DNA from: JAMLGJ01 sp047972145
GTDB taxonomy: Bacteria > Actinomycetota > Acidimicrobiia > Acidimicrobiales > Microtrichaceae
Length of the DNA stretch: 10,264 nucleotides
Reading direction: 5' to 3'
NCBI GenBank assembly: GCA_047972145.1
Contig: JBKEAI010000032.1
Coordinates: 1 to 10,264, forward strand
Positions 1-6,326 of this stretch are shown here, one piece after another. Position 1 is the first letter of the stretch. Each line of letters starts with the position of its first letter. The notes beneath the pieces are model-generated. The model saw only the letters and a program-made list of their open reading frames with translations, was not told the origin of the DNA and ran no database searches. The position numbers and the translations under genes are program-made.

Positions 1-1289
1 GGCCACGGGGTCGATCCGAACGACTCCGTACGGCCATGCCCCGCGACGACCACCGCCGTGGGCCCATCCGGCGAACCTGCGATCGACCCGACGACCGGCC
101 CCGAGATGTCGGCCGCCTCGAGCATGTCGATCCAGCCCGGGGTCAGAACCTGATCCATCGCCGGAGCCTGCTCCGGTGAACCGAAGACCCCGACATGGTC
201 GACACCGCCCACGGTCACCGCCGCGACCACACCGCCACCCGCAAAGCCGAACCGCGATCCACCGGAGACCCAGCGCGGGTAACCCACCTCACCGTCGGTG
301 CGGTACACCACCTGTCCCGAATCCTCGGGTGGTAGACCCGGTTCCTCCGCGGCGCACAGGAACCAGAGGTCTTCGCGGTCGTCGCACCACCAAAGGCGTC
401 CTTCGGGGTCCCAGCAAGGTGGGCAGACCGAGACGGCACCGTCTTCCAACAGCGGCCCCCGCGACACCGGCCCGGTACTGCCGGCGACCCGACGGACCGA
501 GGTCAGCCGCGGACCGTCAGGATTCACCACGACCTCGGCTGCCATCAGTGCCGTCGCATCCCAGGGCATGTCGGGCTGGTTCCATTCGAGCCACGCGAGG
601 TACCGCCCGTCGGGTGACAGCACCGGGGAGACCGAGAAGTCCGCACCGTCGGTGAGCACGTGAAGCCCATCGGGCAGGCTGGATGTCGGGTGTGCAGCGG
701 CAAGGCCGGTGGGCAGCCAGACGATGTCGTTCACCTGCCGTTCGAGCGGGGTACCCTCAGGTGTCGCGTGAACCTCCCGCTCGAGCACCATCCACGCCCC
801 GCCAGGTTCGACCACACCGGCGGCGTAGCGTGTGGAGCGGGGTGCCGGCGGCTCGGGTACCAGCGGGTGGCCCGGCCCGGTGCGCTCCACGCTCAGGGCC
901 TCAGACCCGGCCCTGGCCTGAGCCCCGACTTCGGTGTGGGGTTCTTCGTCGAGGAGGCATGCTGTCTCGCCGCACAGATCGAGGCGCCTGATCCGCTGGT
1001 CTGTGTCCTCCACCCAGAAGATGCTCTCGCCGTGGGTCCAGAACGCTCCACCGCCGTACTCGTTCACCCGGGTGCGCGCCGAGGTGATCGCCTCGATCCG
1101 GCGCCCCTGACCCCCGCCAGGGAACCGGGTGACCTTCACCGCGGTGTCGCCGTCGTCGAGCACCGACCACCAAACCAACGTCTCACCTTTGCGCGTGCTG
1201 CTCAGCGACAACCCCGCGAACCTGGCTCCCCCGAGCGCTGCCCGCTCCGCGCTCAAAGGCGAGGGCCAGGCCCCGTAGGGGTGTTTCAC
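1..1289 (-). CDS. S9-family peptidase (prolyl oligopeptidase / acylaminoacyl-peptidase type), N-terminal part, cut by the left edge
   Basis: About 429 residues are visible with no stop before the window edge. The start GTG (1289-1287) overlaps the aspC stop as GTGA and opens VKHPYGAWPSPLSAE, a typical N-terminus for actinobacterial S9 peptidases. Further family-like segments are VNEYGGG at residues 75-81 and SPDGRYLAWLEW...PDMPWD at 225-244, both characteristic of the beta-propeller (TolB/DPP-like) domain of these serine peptidases. The propeller normally gates access of short peptides to a C-terminal alpha/beta-hydrolase domain carrying Ser-Asp-His. That catalytic domain lies outside the window, so activity cannot be judged. 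No signal peptide is seen, so a cytoplasmic peptide-degrading enzyme is inferred. The overlap implies co-transcription and translational coupling with aspC. Family usual length is roughly 600-650 residues, so about one third is missing. Confidence 0.85.
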   Translation of the reverse strand, partial: MKHPYGAWPSPLSAERAALGGARFAGLSLSSTRKGETLVWWSVLDDGDTAVKVTRFPGGGQGRRIEAITSARTRVNEYGGGAFWTHGESIFWVEDTDQRIRRLDLCGETACLLDEEPHTEVGAQARAGSEALSVERTGPGHPLVPEPPAPRSTRYAAGVVEPGGAWMVLEREVHATPEGTPLERQVNDIVWLPTGLAAAHPTSSLPDGLHVLTDGADFSVSPVLSPDGRYLAWLEWNQPDMPWDATALMAAEVVVNPDGPRLTSVRRVAGSTGPVSRGPLLEDGAVSVCPPCWDPEGRLWWCDDREDLWFLCAAEEPGLPPEDSGQVVYRTDGEVGYPRWVSGGSRFGFAGGGVVAAVTVGGVDHVGVFGSPEQAPAMDQVLTPGWIDMLEAADISGPVVGSIAGSPDGPTAVVVAGHGRTESFGSTPW

Positions 1290-2500
1290 CCCGCTTCGAC
1301 CAGGTCGTGGATGCGTTGCACCCCCTCGATCATGTCGTCGGTGTCCATGGCGAAGGAGAACCGCGCGTACCCCGGTGTGCCGAAGGCCTCCCCGGGCACG
1401 AACGCCACGTTGGCCTCCTCGAGGATCAGGTCGGCCAACTCCACCGAGGTACCCGCCGTGCGCCCGGCGATCTCCCGGCCGAGCAGGCCGGTCATGTTCG
1501 GATACGCGTAGAACGCCCCCTGGGGTTCGAGGCAGCTCACCCCGTCGATTTCGTTGAGCGCCGCGTAGATGAGCTTGCGGCGCTCGTCGAAGGTTGCCCG
1601 CATGTGCTCCACGGCAGACAGGTCGCCGGTCACCGCTGTCAGGGCTGCCCGCTGGGCGACGTTGTTGACGTTCGAGGTCATGTGCGATTGCAAGCTCGCG
1701 CAAGCCTTGGCTACATCGGGTGGTGCGATCATCCAACCGACCCGCCAACCGGTCATCGCGTAGGTCTTGGCAACCCCGTTCAAGATGATGCACTGGTCGG
1801 CCAGCTCCGGAACCACCGCGAGGATCGAGTGGTGCTCGGCACCTCCGTAGGTGAGGTGCTCGTAGATCTCGTCGGTGATCACGATGACCCCTGCCTCCAG
1901 TGCCCAACGACCGATCCGCTCGATCTCCTCGCGGGGATACACCGCACCGCTCGGGTTGGACGGCGACACGAATATCATCGCCTTGGTGCGTTCGGTCCGC
2001 GCTGCTTCGAGTTGGTCGACGGTGACCCTGAACCCACTTTCGTCACCGGCGGGGACCTCGACCACGGTGCCCCCGGCAAGGCCGACCGGCTCGGGGTAGG
2101 TGGTCCAATACGGCGCCGGCAGAAGGAGCTCGTCGCCGTCGTCGATGACCGCGGCGATCGACGAGTAGACAGCGTGCTTTCCACCGTTGGTCACCACCAC
2201 CTGTGCGGGGTCGACGCTCACACCCGAGTCGCGCAGGGTCTTGTCGGCGATTGCGCTTCGCAGCTCCGGCAGGCCCGCAGCGGGCGAGTACTTGTGGTTC
2301 ACCGGATCCGAACACGCGACGATCGCTGCGTCGACTATGTACTCGGGGGTCGCGAAGTCGGGCTCACCCGCACCGAAGCCGATCACCGGTGCACCCTGGG
2401 CACGCAGCGCCTTGGCCTTCGCGTCAACCGCAAGGGTTGCAGAGGGGGTGATGGCTGCTACTCGACTCGATATCCGGCCTGCTGGGATGCTCATGGCCAT
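1286..2500 (-). CDS. aspC: Class I pyridoxal-phosphate aminotransferase, aspartate aminotransferase type
   Basis: This 404-residue fold-type I aminotransferase most likely exchanges the amino group between aspartate and 2-oxoglutarate in the cytoplasm. Visible family features in order are GAGEPDF (43-49), PAPYW (128-132), SPSNPSG (179-185, the NPxG substrate-binding motif), ITDEIY (208-213, Asp binding the PLP ring nitrogen), and VAKTYAMTGWRVGW, whose Lys245 should form the Schiff base with PLP. An Arg near the C-terminus (YARFSF) fits the carboxylate-binding arginine. Length matches the bacterial Ib group (about 390-410). ATG at 2500 is chosen because GGGTGGAG sits 7 bases upstream; the next in-frame ATG (2494) is spaced less well. 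It is divergent from serC and overlaps the following S9 peptidase gene by four bases. The exact amino donor (aspartate versus another amino acid such as prephenate) cannot be fixed from sequence. Confidence 0.93.
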   Translation of the reverse strand: MAMSIPAGRISSRVAAITPSATLAVDAKAKALRAQGAPVIGFGAGEPDFATPEYIVDAAIVACSDPVNHKYSPAAGLPELRSAIADKTLRDSGVSVDPAQVVVTNGGKHAVYSSIAAVIDDGDELLLPAPYWTTYPEPVGLAGGTVVEVPAGDESGFRVTVDQLEAARTERTKAMIFVSPSNPSGAVYPREEIERIGRWALEAGVIVITDEIYEHLTYGGAEHHSILAVVPELADQCIILNGVAKTYAMTGWRVGWMIAPPDVAKACASLQSHMTSNVNNVAQRAALTAVTGDLSAVEHMRATFDERRKLIYAALNEIDGVSCLEPQGAFYAYPNMTGLLGREIAGRTAGTSVELADLILEEANVAFVPGEAFGTPGYARFSFAMDTDDMIEGVQRIHDLVEAG

Positions 2501-2507
2501 GAAGCTA

Positions 2508-2515
2508 CTCCACCC
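2508..2515 (-). promoter_or_regulatory. Ribosome binding site of the aminotransferase gene
   Basis: GGGTGGAG on the minus strand ends 7 bases before the ATG at 2500. It supports this start over the in-frame ATG six bases further in. Confidence 0.6.
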
Positions 2516-2532
2516 GGGCCGATCTGCCCGTA

Positions 2533-2544
2533 CGGATTAATCCG
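2533..2544. promoter_or_regulatory. Perfect 12-base palindrome in the aspC/serC divergent spacer (candidate operator or shared -10 region)
   Basis: CGGATTAATCCG equals its own reverse complement. It is the only AT-rich spot in the 93-base region (2501-2593) between two divergently transcribed aminotransferase genes. The core offers -10-like TTAATC/GATTAA on both strands. It lies 50 bases from the serC GTG and 33 bases from the aspC ATG. Whether a regulator binds here is inference. Confidence 0.4.
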
Positions 2545-2593
2545 GCCGGGAGTCGAGTCGCCCGGAACACCCCGAGGCCGCGAGACTGTCACG

Positions 2594-3718
2594 GTGAGCA
2601 CCCCCGACATCACCCTGCCAGATGACCTGCTACCCCACGACGGCCGCTTCGGTTGTGGACCCTCGCGCATTCGCGAGGACGCGATGGAGATGCTCACGGG
2701 TTCCGCAGCGCACTTCCTGGGAACAAGCCACCGTCAGGCGCCCGTGCGTTTCAAGGTGTCCGAGGTGCGCAACGGGATCGCCGAGTTGCTGTCGCTGCCA
2801 GACGGCTACGAGGTGCTGATCGGCAACGGGGGAACGACCGCGTTCTGGGACATCGCCACGTTCTGCCTCATCGAGAACCGCAGCCAACACCTCAGCTTCG
2901 GAGAGTTCTCCTCCAAGTTCGCCAAAGCGGCCGCAGCCGCTCCGCACCTCGGCGAACCCCAGGTGATCGCGGTCGACCCTGGCGACCATCCCCTGCCCGA
3001 GGCATCCGGGGGCATCGATGCCTACTGCCTCACCCACAACGAAACCTCCACCGGTGTGGCGATGGACCCGCAGCGTCCGGTAGGCGCGGATGACGACGCC
3101 CTAGTAGTGGTCGATGCGACCTCGGCCGCGGGAGGTCTACGCGTGGATGCCTCGCAGACCGACGTGTACTACTTCGCCCCCCAGAAGTGCCTCGCGTCCG
3201 ACGGCGGCCTGTGGATCGCAGCATGTTCTCCCCGTGCGATCGAGCGGATCGAGCGCATCGCCGCGAGCGACCGCTGGGTCCCCGCATTCCTGGACCTCGC
3301 CATAGCGCTGGAGAACTCCCGCAAGGACCAGACCTACAACACCCCTTCGCTAGCGACACTGTTCCTCGCGGCCGAACAGGTCCGCTGGATCCTGGAGAAC
3401 GGTGGTCTCGAGTTCTCCGCCGGCCGCTGTGACGCGTCCGCTGAGACCGTCTACGGCTGGGCGGAGGCCCACGAGGTTGCCACACCGTTCGTGACCGATC
3501 CGGCGAAGCGCTCGCATGTGGTGGCGACGATCGATTTCGACGACTCCGTCGACGCCGCAACGGTCGCAGCGGTGCTGCGAAGCAACGGCATCGTCGACAC
3601 CGAGCCGTACCGCAAGCTCGGCCGCAACCAACTCCGTGTGGCGATGTTCCCAGCGATCGACCCGGGCGACATCGCAGCGCTCACCCGCTGCGTCGACCAC
3701 GTGCTGGCACGTCTCTGA
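2594..3718 (+). CDS. serC: Phosphoserine aminotransferase (actinobacterial SerC type)
   Basis: This 374-residue PLP enzyme converts 3-phosphohydroxypyruvate plus glutamate to O-phosphoserine and 2-oxoglutarate, the second step of serine synthesis, and may also act in vitamin B6 synthesis. The N-terminus has PHDGRFGCGPSRIR, the hallmark DGRFG.GPS opening of the mycobacterial-type SerC. IGNGGTTAFWD (76-86) is the cofactor phosphate-binding region and HNETSTGV (148-155) the substrate/cofactor loop. VDATSAAGGL precedes YYFAPQKCLASDGGLW, in which Lys198 should hold PLP. The start is GTG 2594, the first start codon available in this frame just before the conserved N-terminus; the reading frame stays open far upstream only as an antisense shadow of aspC. 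No good Shine-Dalgarno sequence is seen, so weak or leaderless initiation is possible. Neither serA nor serB is present in the window. Confidence 0.93.
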   Translation: MSTPDITLPDDLLPHDGRFGCGPSRIREDAMEMLTGSAAHFLGTSHRQAPVRFKVSEVRNGIAELLSLPDGYEVLIGNGGTTAFWDIATFCLIENRSQHLSFGEFSSKFAKAAAAAPHLGEPQVIAVDPGDHPLPEASGGIDAYCLTHNETSTGVAMDPQRPVGADDDALVVVDATSAAGGLRVDASQTDVYYFAPQKCLASDGGLWIAACSPRAIERIERIAASDRWVPAFLDLAIALENSRKDQTYNTPSLATLFLAAEQVRWILENGGLEFSAGRCDASAETVYGWAEAHEVATPFVTDPAKRSHVVATIDFDDSVDAATVAAVLRSNGIVDTEPYRKLGRNQLRVAMFPAIDPGDIAALTRCVDHVLARL

Positions 3719-3790
3719 GCGACCCACCGGCACCCGGGCACATCCACCCGCAGGCGGCATGTAGGTTCTCGGACACCATGACCATCCATA

Positions 3791-3796
3791 GGGGGA
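3791..3796 (+). promoter_or_regulatory. Ribosome binding site of the acyl-CoA synthetase gene
   Basis: GGGGGA ends 6 bases before the GTG at 3803 and decides this start. The nearby ATG at 3778 is out of frame with the synthetase and opens only a 12-codon reading frame ending at 3816. Confidence 0.6.
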
Positions 3797-3802
3797 CCAA
3801 CA

Positions 3803-5539
3803 GTGGATACCGCTGAGGCAACCGCACAGCTCACCGGTGAGGGTGGACAGTTCGAGGTGGTCACCACCACCGAGGTCGATGGTGCCCCGATGAAGGTCTA
3901 CAAGAACCGCCTTCCGAACCTGCGCTTCATCCCCGAGGTGTTCGGCGCCGCCCACGGCGAGCGGGACTTCGTCGTCTACGGAGACACCCGCCTCACCTAC
4001 ACAGAGTTCCTGGCCCAGGTGAACGCCCTGTCGGCGTGGCTTGCGGATCACGGTGTGACCAAGGGTGATCGTGTGGCGGTGCTGTCCGCGAACAACCCGC
4101 AGTGGTGCGCGTCGTTCTGGGCGACGGTCGACATGGGCGCGATCCTGGTGGGCCTCAACGGCTGGTGGAACGCGGACGAGATCACCTACGGACTCACCCA
4201 CTCGGGCTCCAAGGTGCTCGTGGCCGACGCGAAGCGCTTCGAACGCCTCGCCCCACACCTCGACGAGGTACCCGACCTCGAATCGGTCCTGCTGATCGAC
4301 GCGGCCCCCGACGACTTCGCCGCCGAGGTTGACGAAGCCACCAACGCCCCCGAGGTGCACTCATTCGACGACGCGCTCGCAGCCGGTGCAGCGGCCTCGC
4401 CGGGGTTTCCCGACACCGAGATAGCGGAGTCCGACCCGGCGGTGATCTTCTACACCTCGGGCACCACCGGCCGACCCAAGGGTGCGATCAGCACGCACGG
4501 CAACATGATCGCCAACCTCCAGAACACGGCGTTCACCCTGACCATGCGGGCGATGACCCACCCGCAGGACGCGGGTGACGGCTCCCAGCCCGTGTCGCTG
4601 CTCACATCGCCGTTGTTCCACGTCTCGGGCTGCCACTCGACGTTGGTCGTCGGCTTCATGGGAGGCATGAAGCTGGTGATCCCCGAGGGCCGCTTCGACC
4701 CCGAGAACGTATTCCGCCTCATCGAGGAGGAAGGTGTGAAGATCTGGGCGACCGTTCCGACCATGATCTGGCGGGCCACCGAGCATCCCGCGCGAGGCGA
4801 CCACGACCTGTCGAGCATCGTGTCGGTGGCCTTCGGAGGCTCACCATCGGCTGATGAGCTCCAACGCCGGATCCGTGAGACGTTCCCCAACGTGAAGGCC
4901 ACATCGAACGCCTATGGCCTCACCGAGTCGTCGTCGGTTGCGACGCTGCTGACAGCGGGCGACAAGGTCGACAAAGTCGACTCCGTGGGAACAGCGGTAC
5001 CGGTGGTGGACCTCGCCGTGGCCGACCCCGACGGCAACCACCTCCCTGCAGGTGAGACGGGCGAGGTGTTGATCCGGGGCCCGATCATCATGGCCGGCTA
5101 CTGGGACAACCCCGAGGCCACGGCGAACACGATCCGCGACGGCTGGTTGCACACCGGTGACGTCGGGCACCTCGACGCCGAGGGATACCTCTTCATCACC
5201 GACCGCGCCAAGGACATGCTGATCCGCGGCGGCGAGAACGTCTACTGCGTGGAGATCGAGAACCGCCTGGTCGAACACCCCGATATCGCCGATGCAGCAG
5301 TTGTCGGGGTGCCCCATCCCGAGCTCGGCGAGGAGGTCAAGGCGGTGCTCGAGATGGCTCCCGGAGCCACCATCGGCGACGACGACATCCGCGCCTGGGT
5401 GGCCGAGGCGCTCGCCACGTTCAAGGTCCCCACCTACATCGAACGCCACGACGGCAAGCTGCCCCGCAACGCGTCGGGCAAGCTCCTCAAGAACGTGCTG
5501 CGCGGCGAGGGCCATGTGAGCTTTGCCGAGACGATGTGA
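3803..5539 (+). CDS. AMP-binding acyl-CoA synthetase (fatty-acid--CoA ligase family)
   Basis: This 578-residue member of the ANL adenylate-forming superfamily should activate a carboxylic acid with ATP to an acyl-AMP and transfer it to coenzyme A. Visible core motifs are YTSGTTGRPKG at 217-227 (P-loop), NAYGLTESS at 369-377 (adenine/acyl region), WLHTGDVG with Asp453 (ribose-binding), the hinge DRAKDMLIRGGENV, and LPRNASGKLLK with catalytic Lys560. All residues needed for both half-reactions appear present. Length and motifs fit medium/long-chain FadD-like ligases rather than acetyl-CoA synthetase. The acyl substrate cannot be named. There is no signal peptide or clear membrane segment, so it is cytoplasmic. 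The start is GTG 3803, 84 bases after serC, with a good ribosome site. Its stop overlaps the next small gene as GTGA, suggesting they are translated together. Confidence 0.92.
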   Translation: MDTAEATAQLTGEGGQFEVVTTTEVDGAPMKVYKNRLPNLRFIPEVFGAAHGERDFVVYGDTRLTYTEFLAQVNALSAWLADHGVTKGDRVAVLSANNPQWCASFWATVDMGAILVGLNGWWNADEITYGLTHSGSKVLVADAKRFERLAPHLDEVPDLESVLLIDAAPDDFAAEVDEATNAPEVHSFDDALAAGAAASPGFPDTEIAESDPAVIFYTSGTTGRPKGAISTHGNMIANLQNTAFTLTMRAMTHPQDAGDGSQPVSLLTSPLFHVSGCHSTLVVGFMGGMKLVIPEGRFDPENVFRLIEEEGVKIWATVPTMIWRATEHPARGDHDLSSIVSVAFGGSPSADELQRRIRETFPNVKATSNAYGLTESSSVATLLTAGDKVDKVDSVGTAVPVVDLAVADPDGNHLPAGETGEVLIRGPIIMAGYWDNPEATANTIRDGWLHTGDVGHLDAEGYLFITDRAKDMLIRGGENVYCVEIENRLVEHPDIADAAVVGVPHPELGEEVKAVLEMAPGATIGDDDIRAWVAEALATFKVPTYIERHDGKLPRNASGKLLKNVLRGEGHVSFAETM

Positions 5540-5805
5540 CCGCACATCCGCCAGATAGCGACCAGGACGCTCCACCCCCTTTGGAGGACGGCACCTACGA
5601 CGTGTTCATCGTGAACGCGGACGACCTGCCCGATGGTGATTCACGAACCACCGCACTGGAGTTGACCATCGTCAGCGGTCCCCAGCGTGGCGGAACGATG
5701 GCGCTGTCGGCACCATCGTGGTTGGGTGAACCGGTCGACCTGATCGGAATGCCCGCGACCCTCACGGTCAGCGACGGCCAACCCTCGGTACGCATCGATA
5801 CCTGA
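5536..5805 (+). CDS. Small protein of unknown function, translationally coupled to the acyl-CoA synthetase
   Basis: This is an 89-residue acidic protein that I do not recognise. It starts with GTG 5536-5538, which overlaps the synthetase stop (GTGA), with no separate ribosome site; translation probably depends on ribosomes finishing the upstream gene. After a Pro/Asp-rich N-terminal tail of about 17 residues comes a compact domain: EDGTYDVFIVNADDLPDG, then TALELTIVSGPQRGGTMALSA, then VDLIGMPATLTVSDGQPSVRI. The alternating hydrophobic strands and GPQRGG turn suggest a small beta-barrel, possibly OB-like; this is inference from pattern only. There are no Cys or His residues that would suggest metal binding and no membrane segment. 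Codon use and base composition match its neighbours, so it looks like a real gene. Confidence 0.65.
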   Translation: MTAHPPDSDQDAPPPLEDGTYDVFIVNADDLPDGDSRTTALELTIVSGPQRGGTMALSAPSWLGEPVDLIGMPATLTVSDGQPSVRIDT

Positions 5806-5848
5806 GGGCATAGTTCGCAGCCGCACCTCGACCGGCGCAATGGATGTC

Positions 5849-5896
5849 GATGTCACACCCAAGGAGCACAATCATCGGTGACATCTTCACGTCACC
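5849..5896 (+). promoter_or_regulatory. Leader with two mutually exclusive hairpins upstream of the coiled-coil gene
   Basis: GATGTCAC (5849-5856) is exactly complementary to GTGACATC (5878-5885), giving an 8-bp stem with a 21-base loop that contains AAGGAG (5861-5866). The same middle segment can instead pair downstream: GGTGAC (5877-5882) with GTCACC (5891-5896), 6 bp with an 8-base loop. Only one pairing can form at a time. A 13-codon reading frame (5840-5881) ends inside the shared segment. The rest of 5806-5949 holds no other gene or clear promoter. Regulatory function is inference. Confidence 0.35.
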
Positions 5897-5936
5897 TTCC
5901 CCCTGAACCACGAATCTGGCCGAACCACACGTGGCC

Positions 5937-5945
5937 GGGAAGGGA
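5937..5945 (+). promoter_or_regulatory. Ribosome binding site deciding the start of the coiled-coil membrane protein
   Basis: GGGAAGGGA ends 4 bases before ATG 5950. It favours this start over an in-frame GTG at 5878, whose extra 24 residues (rich in Pro, His and Trp) do not look like conserved protein. Confidence 0.6.
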
Positions 5946-5949
5946 TACG

Positions 5950-6285
5950 ATGAACATCACCAACGCGCAACGAAACGACCTGTACACAGGACTCGAGGAA
6001 GTTCTCGGCCAACGACGCGCAGAGCTCATGATGGACTACCTACCGCCGAACGGATGGACCGACGTGGCCTCGGCCAAGGAACTCGGCGCTGTCCGCGAGG
6101 ACGTCGAGGTACTCAAGGCCGACGTAGCGATACTCAAGGCCGACGTCGCCTCCCTGCACTCCGTGATCGAGCTTCAGGGCGCAGAGATGCGGGCATTCCT
6201 GTTCCGTCAGCAGCTCTGGCACACGATCGCACTCATCGCATCCCTCGGGACGCTGATGGCGATCTTCCAGGCGCTGTCCACCTAG
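5950..6285 (+). CDS. Small coiled-coil protein with one C-terminal membrane segment, function unknown
   Basis: This 111-residue protein has three parts. A globular N-terminal head, MNITNAQRNDLYTGLEEVLG, is followed by MMDYLPPNGW and a KELGAVRED linker. A coiled coil with clear heptads (VLKADVA, ILKADVA, SLHSVIE) spans roughly residues 48-78. A C-terminal hydrophobic stretch, LWHTIALIASLGTLMAIFQAL, looks like one transmembrane helix. From memory, small proteins with an LYTxLEEVLG head, a variable coiled coil and a terminal helix are common as hypothetical proteins in Acidimicrobiia; I cannot verify this here. It is probably anchored in the cytoplasmic membrane by its tail with the coiled coil mediating oligomerisation. 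No enzymatic motif is seen. It stands alone on the plus strand, after a 144-base spacer and convergent with metY. Confidence 0.75.
   Translation: MNITNAQRNDLYTGLEEVLGQRRAELMMDYLPPNGWTDVASAKELGAVREDVEVLKADVAILKADVASLHSVIELQGAEMRAFLFRQQLWHTIALIASLGTLMAIFQALST
6110..6146 (+). repeat. 21-base tandem duplication encoding one coiled-coil heptad
   Basis: TACTCAAGGCCGACGT occurs at 6110-6125 and again at 6131-6146, a period of 21 bases equal to one heptad (LKADVAx). The near-identity at DNA level suggests a fairly recent in-frame duplication that lengthened the coiled coil. Confidence 0.8.
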
Positions 6286-6326
6286 CCACGCCGCGTCGGC
6301 TCCGCAGATGGGCGCCGCGCACAGGC

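Noticed and set aside
176..1511. Several plus-strand frames opposite the S9 peptidase
   Set aside because: The minus-strand frame shows propeller motifs (VNEYGGG, SPDGRYLAW, PDMPWD); the plus-strand frames are Arg/Pro/Ser-rich low-complexity shadows.
1307..3718. Single 803-residue plus-strand reading frame
   Set aside because: Its first half is the antisense of aspC and has no protein-like motifs. The real serC starts at GTG 2594 just before its conserved N-terminus.
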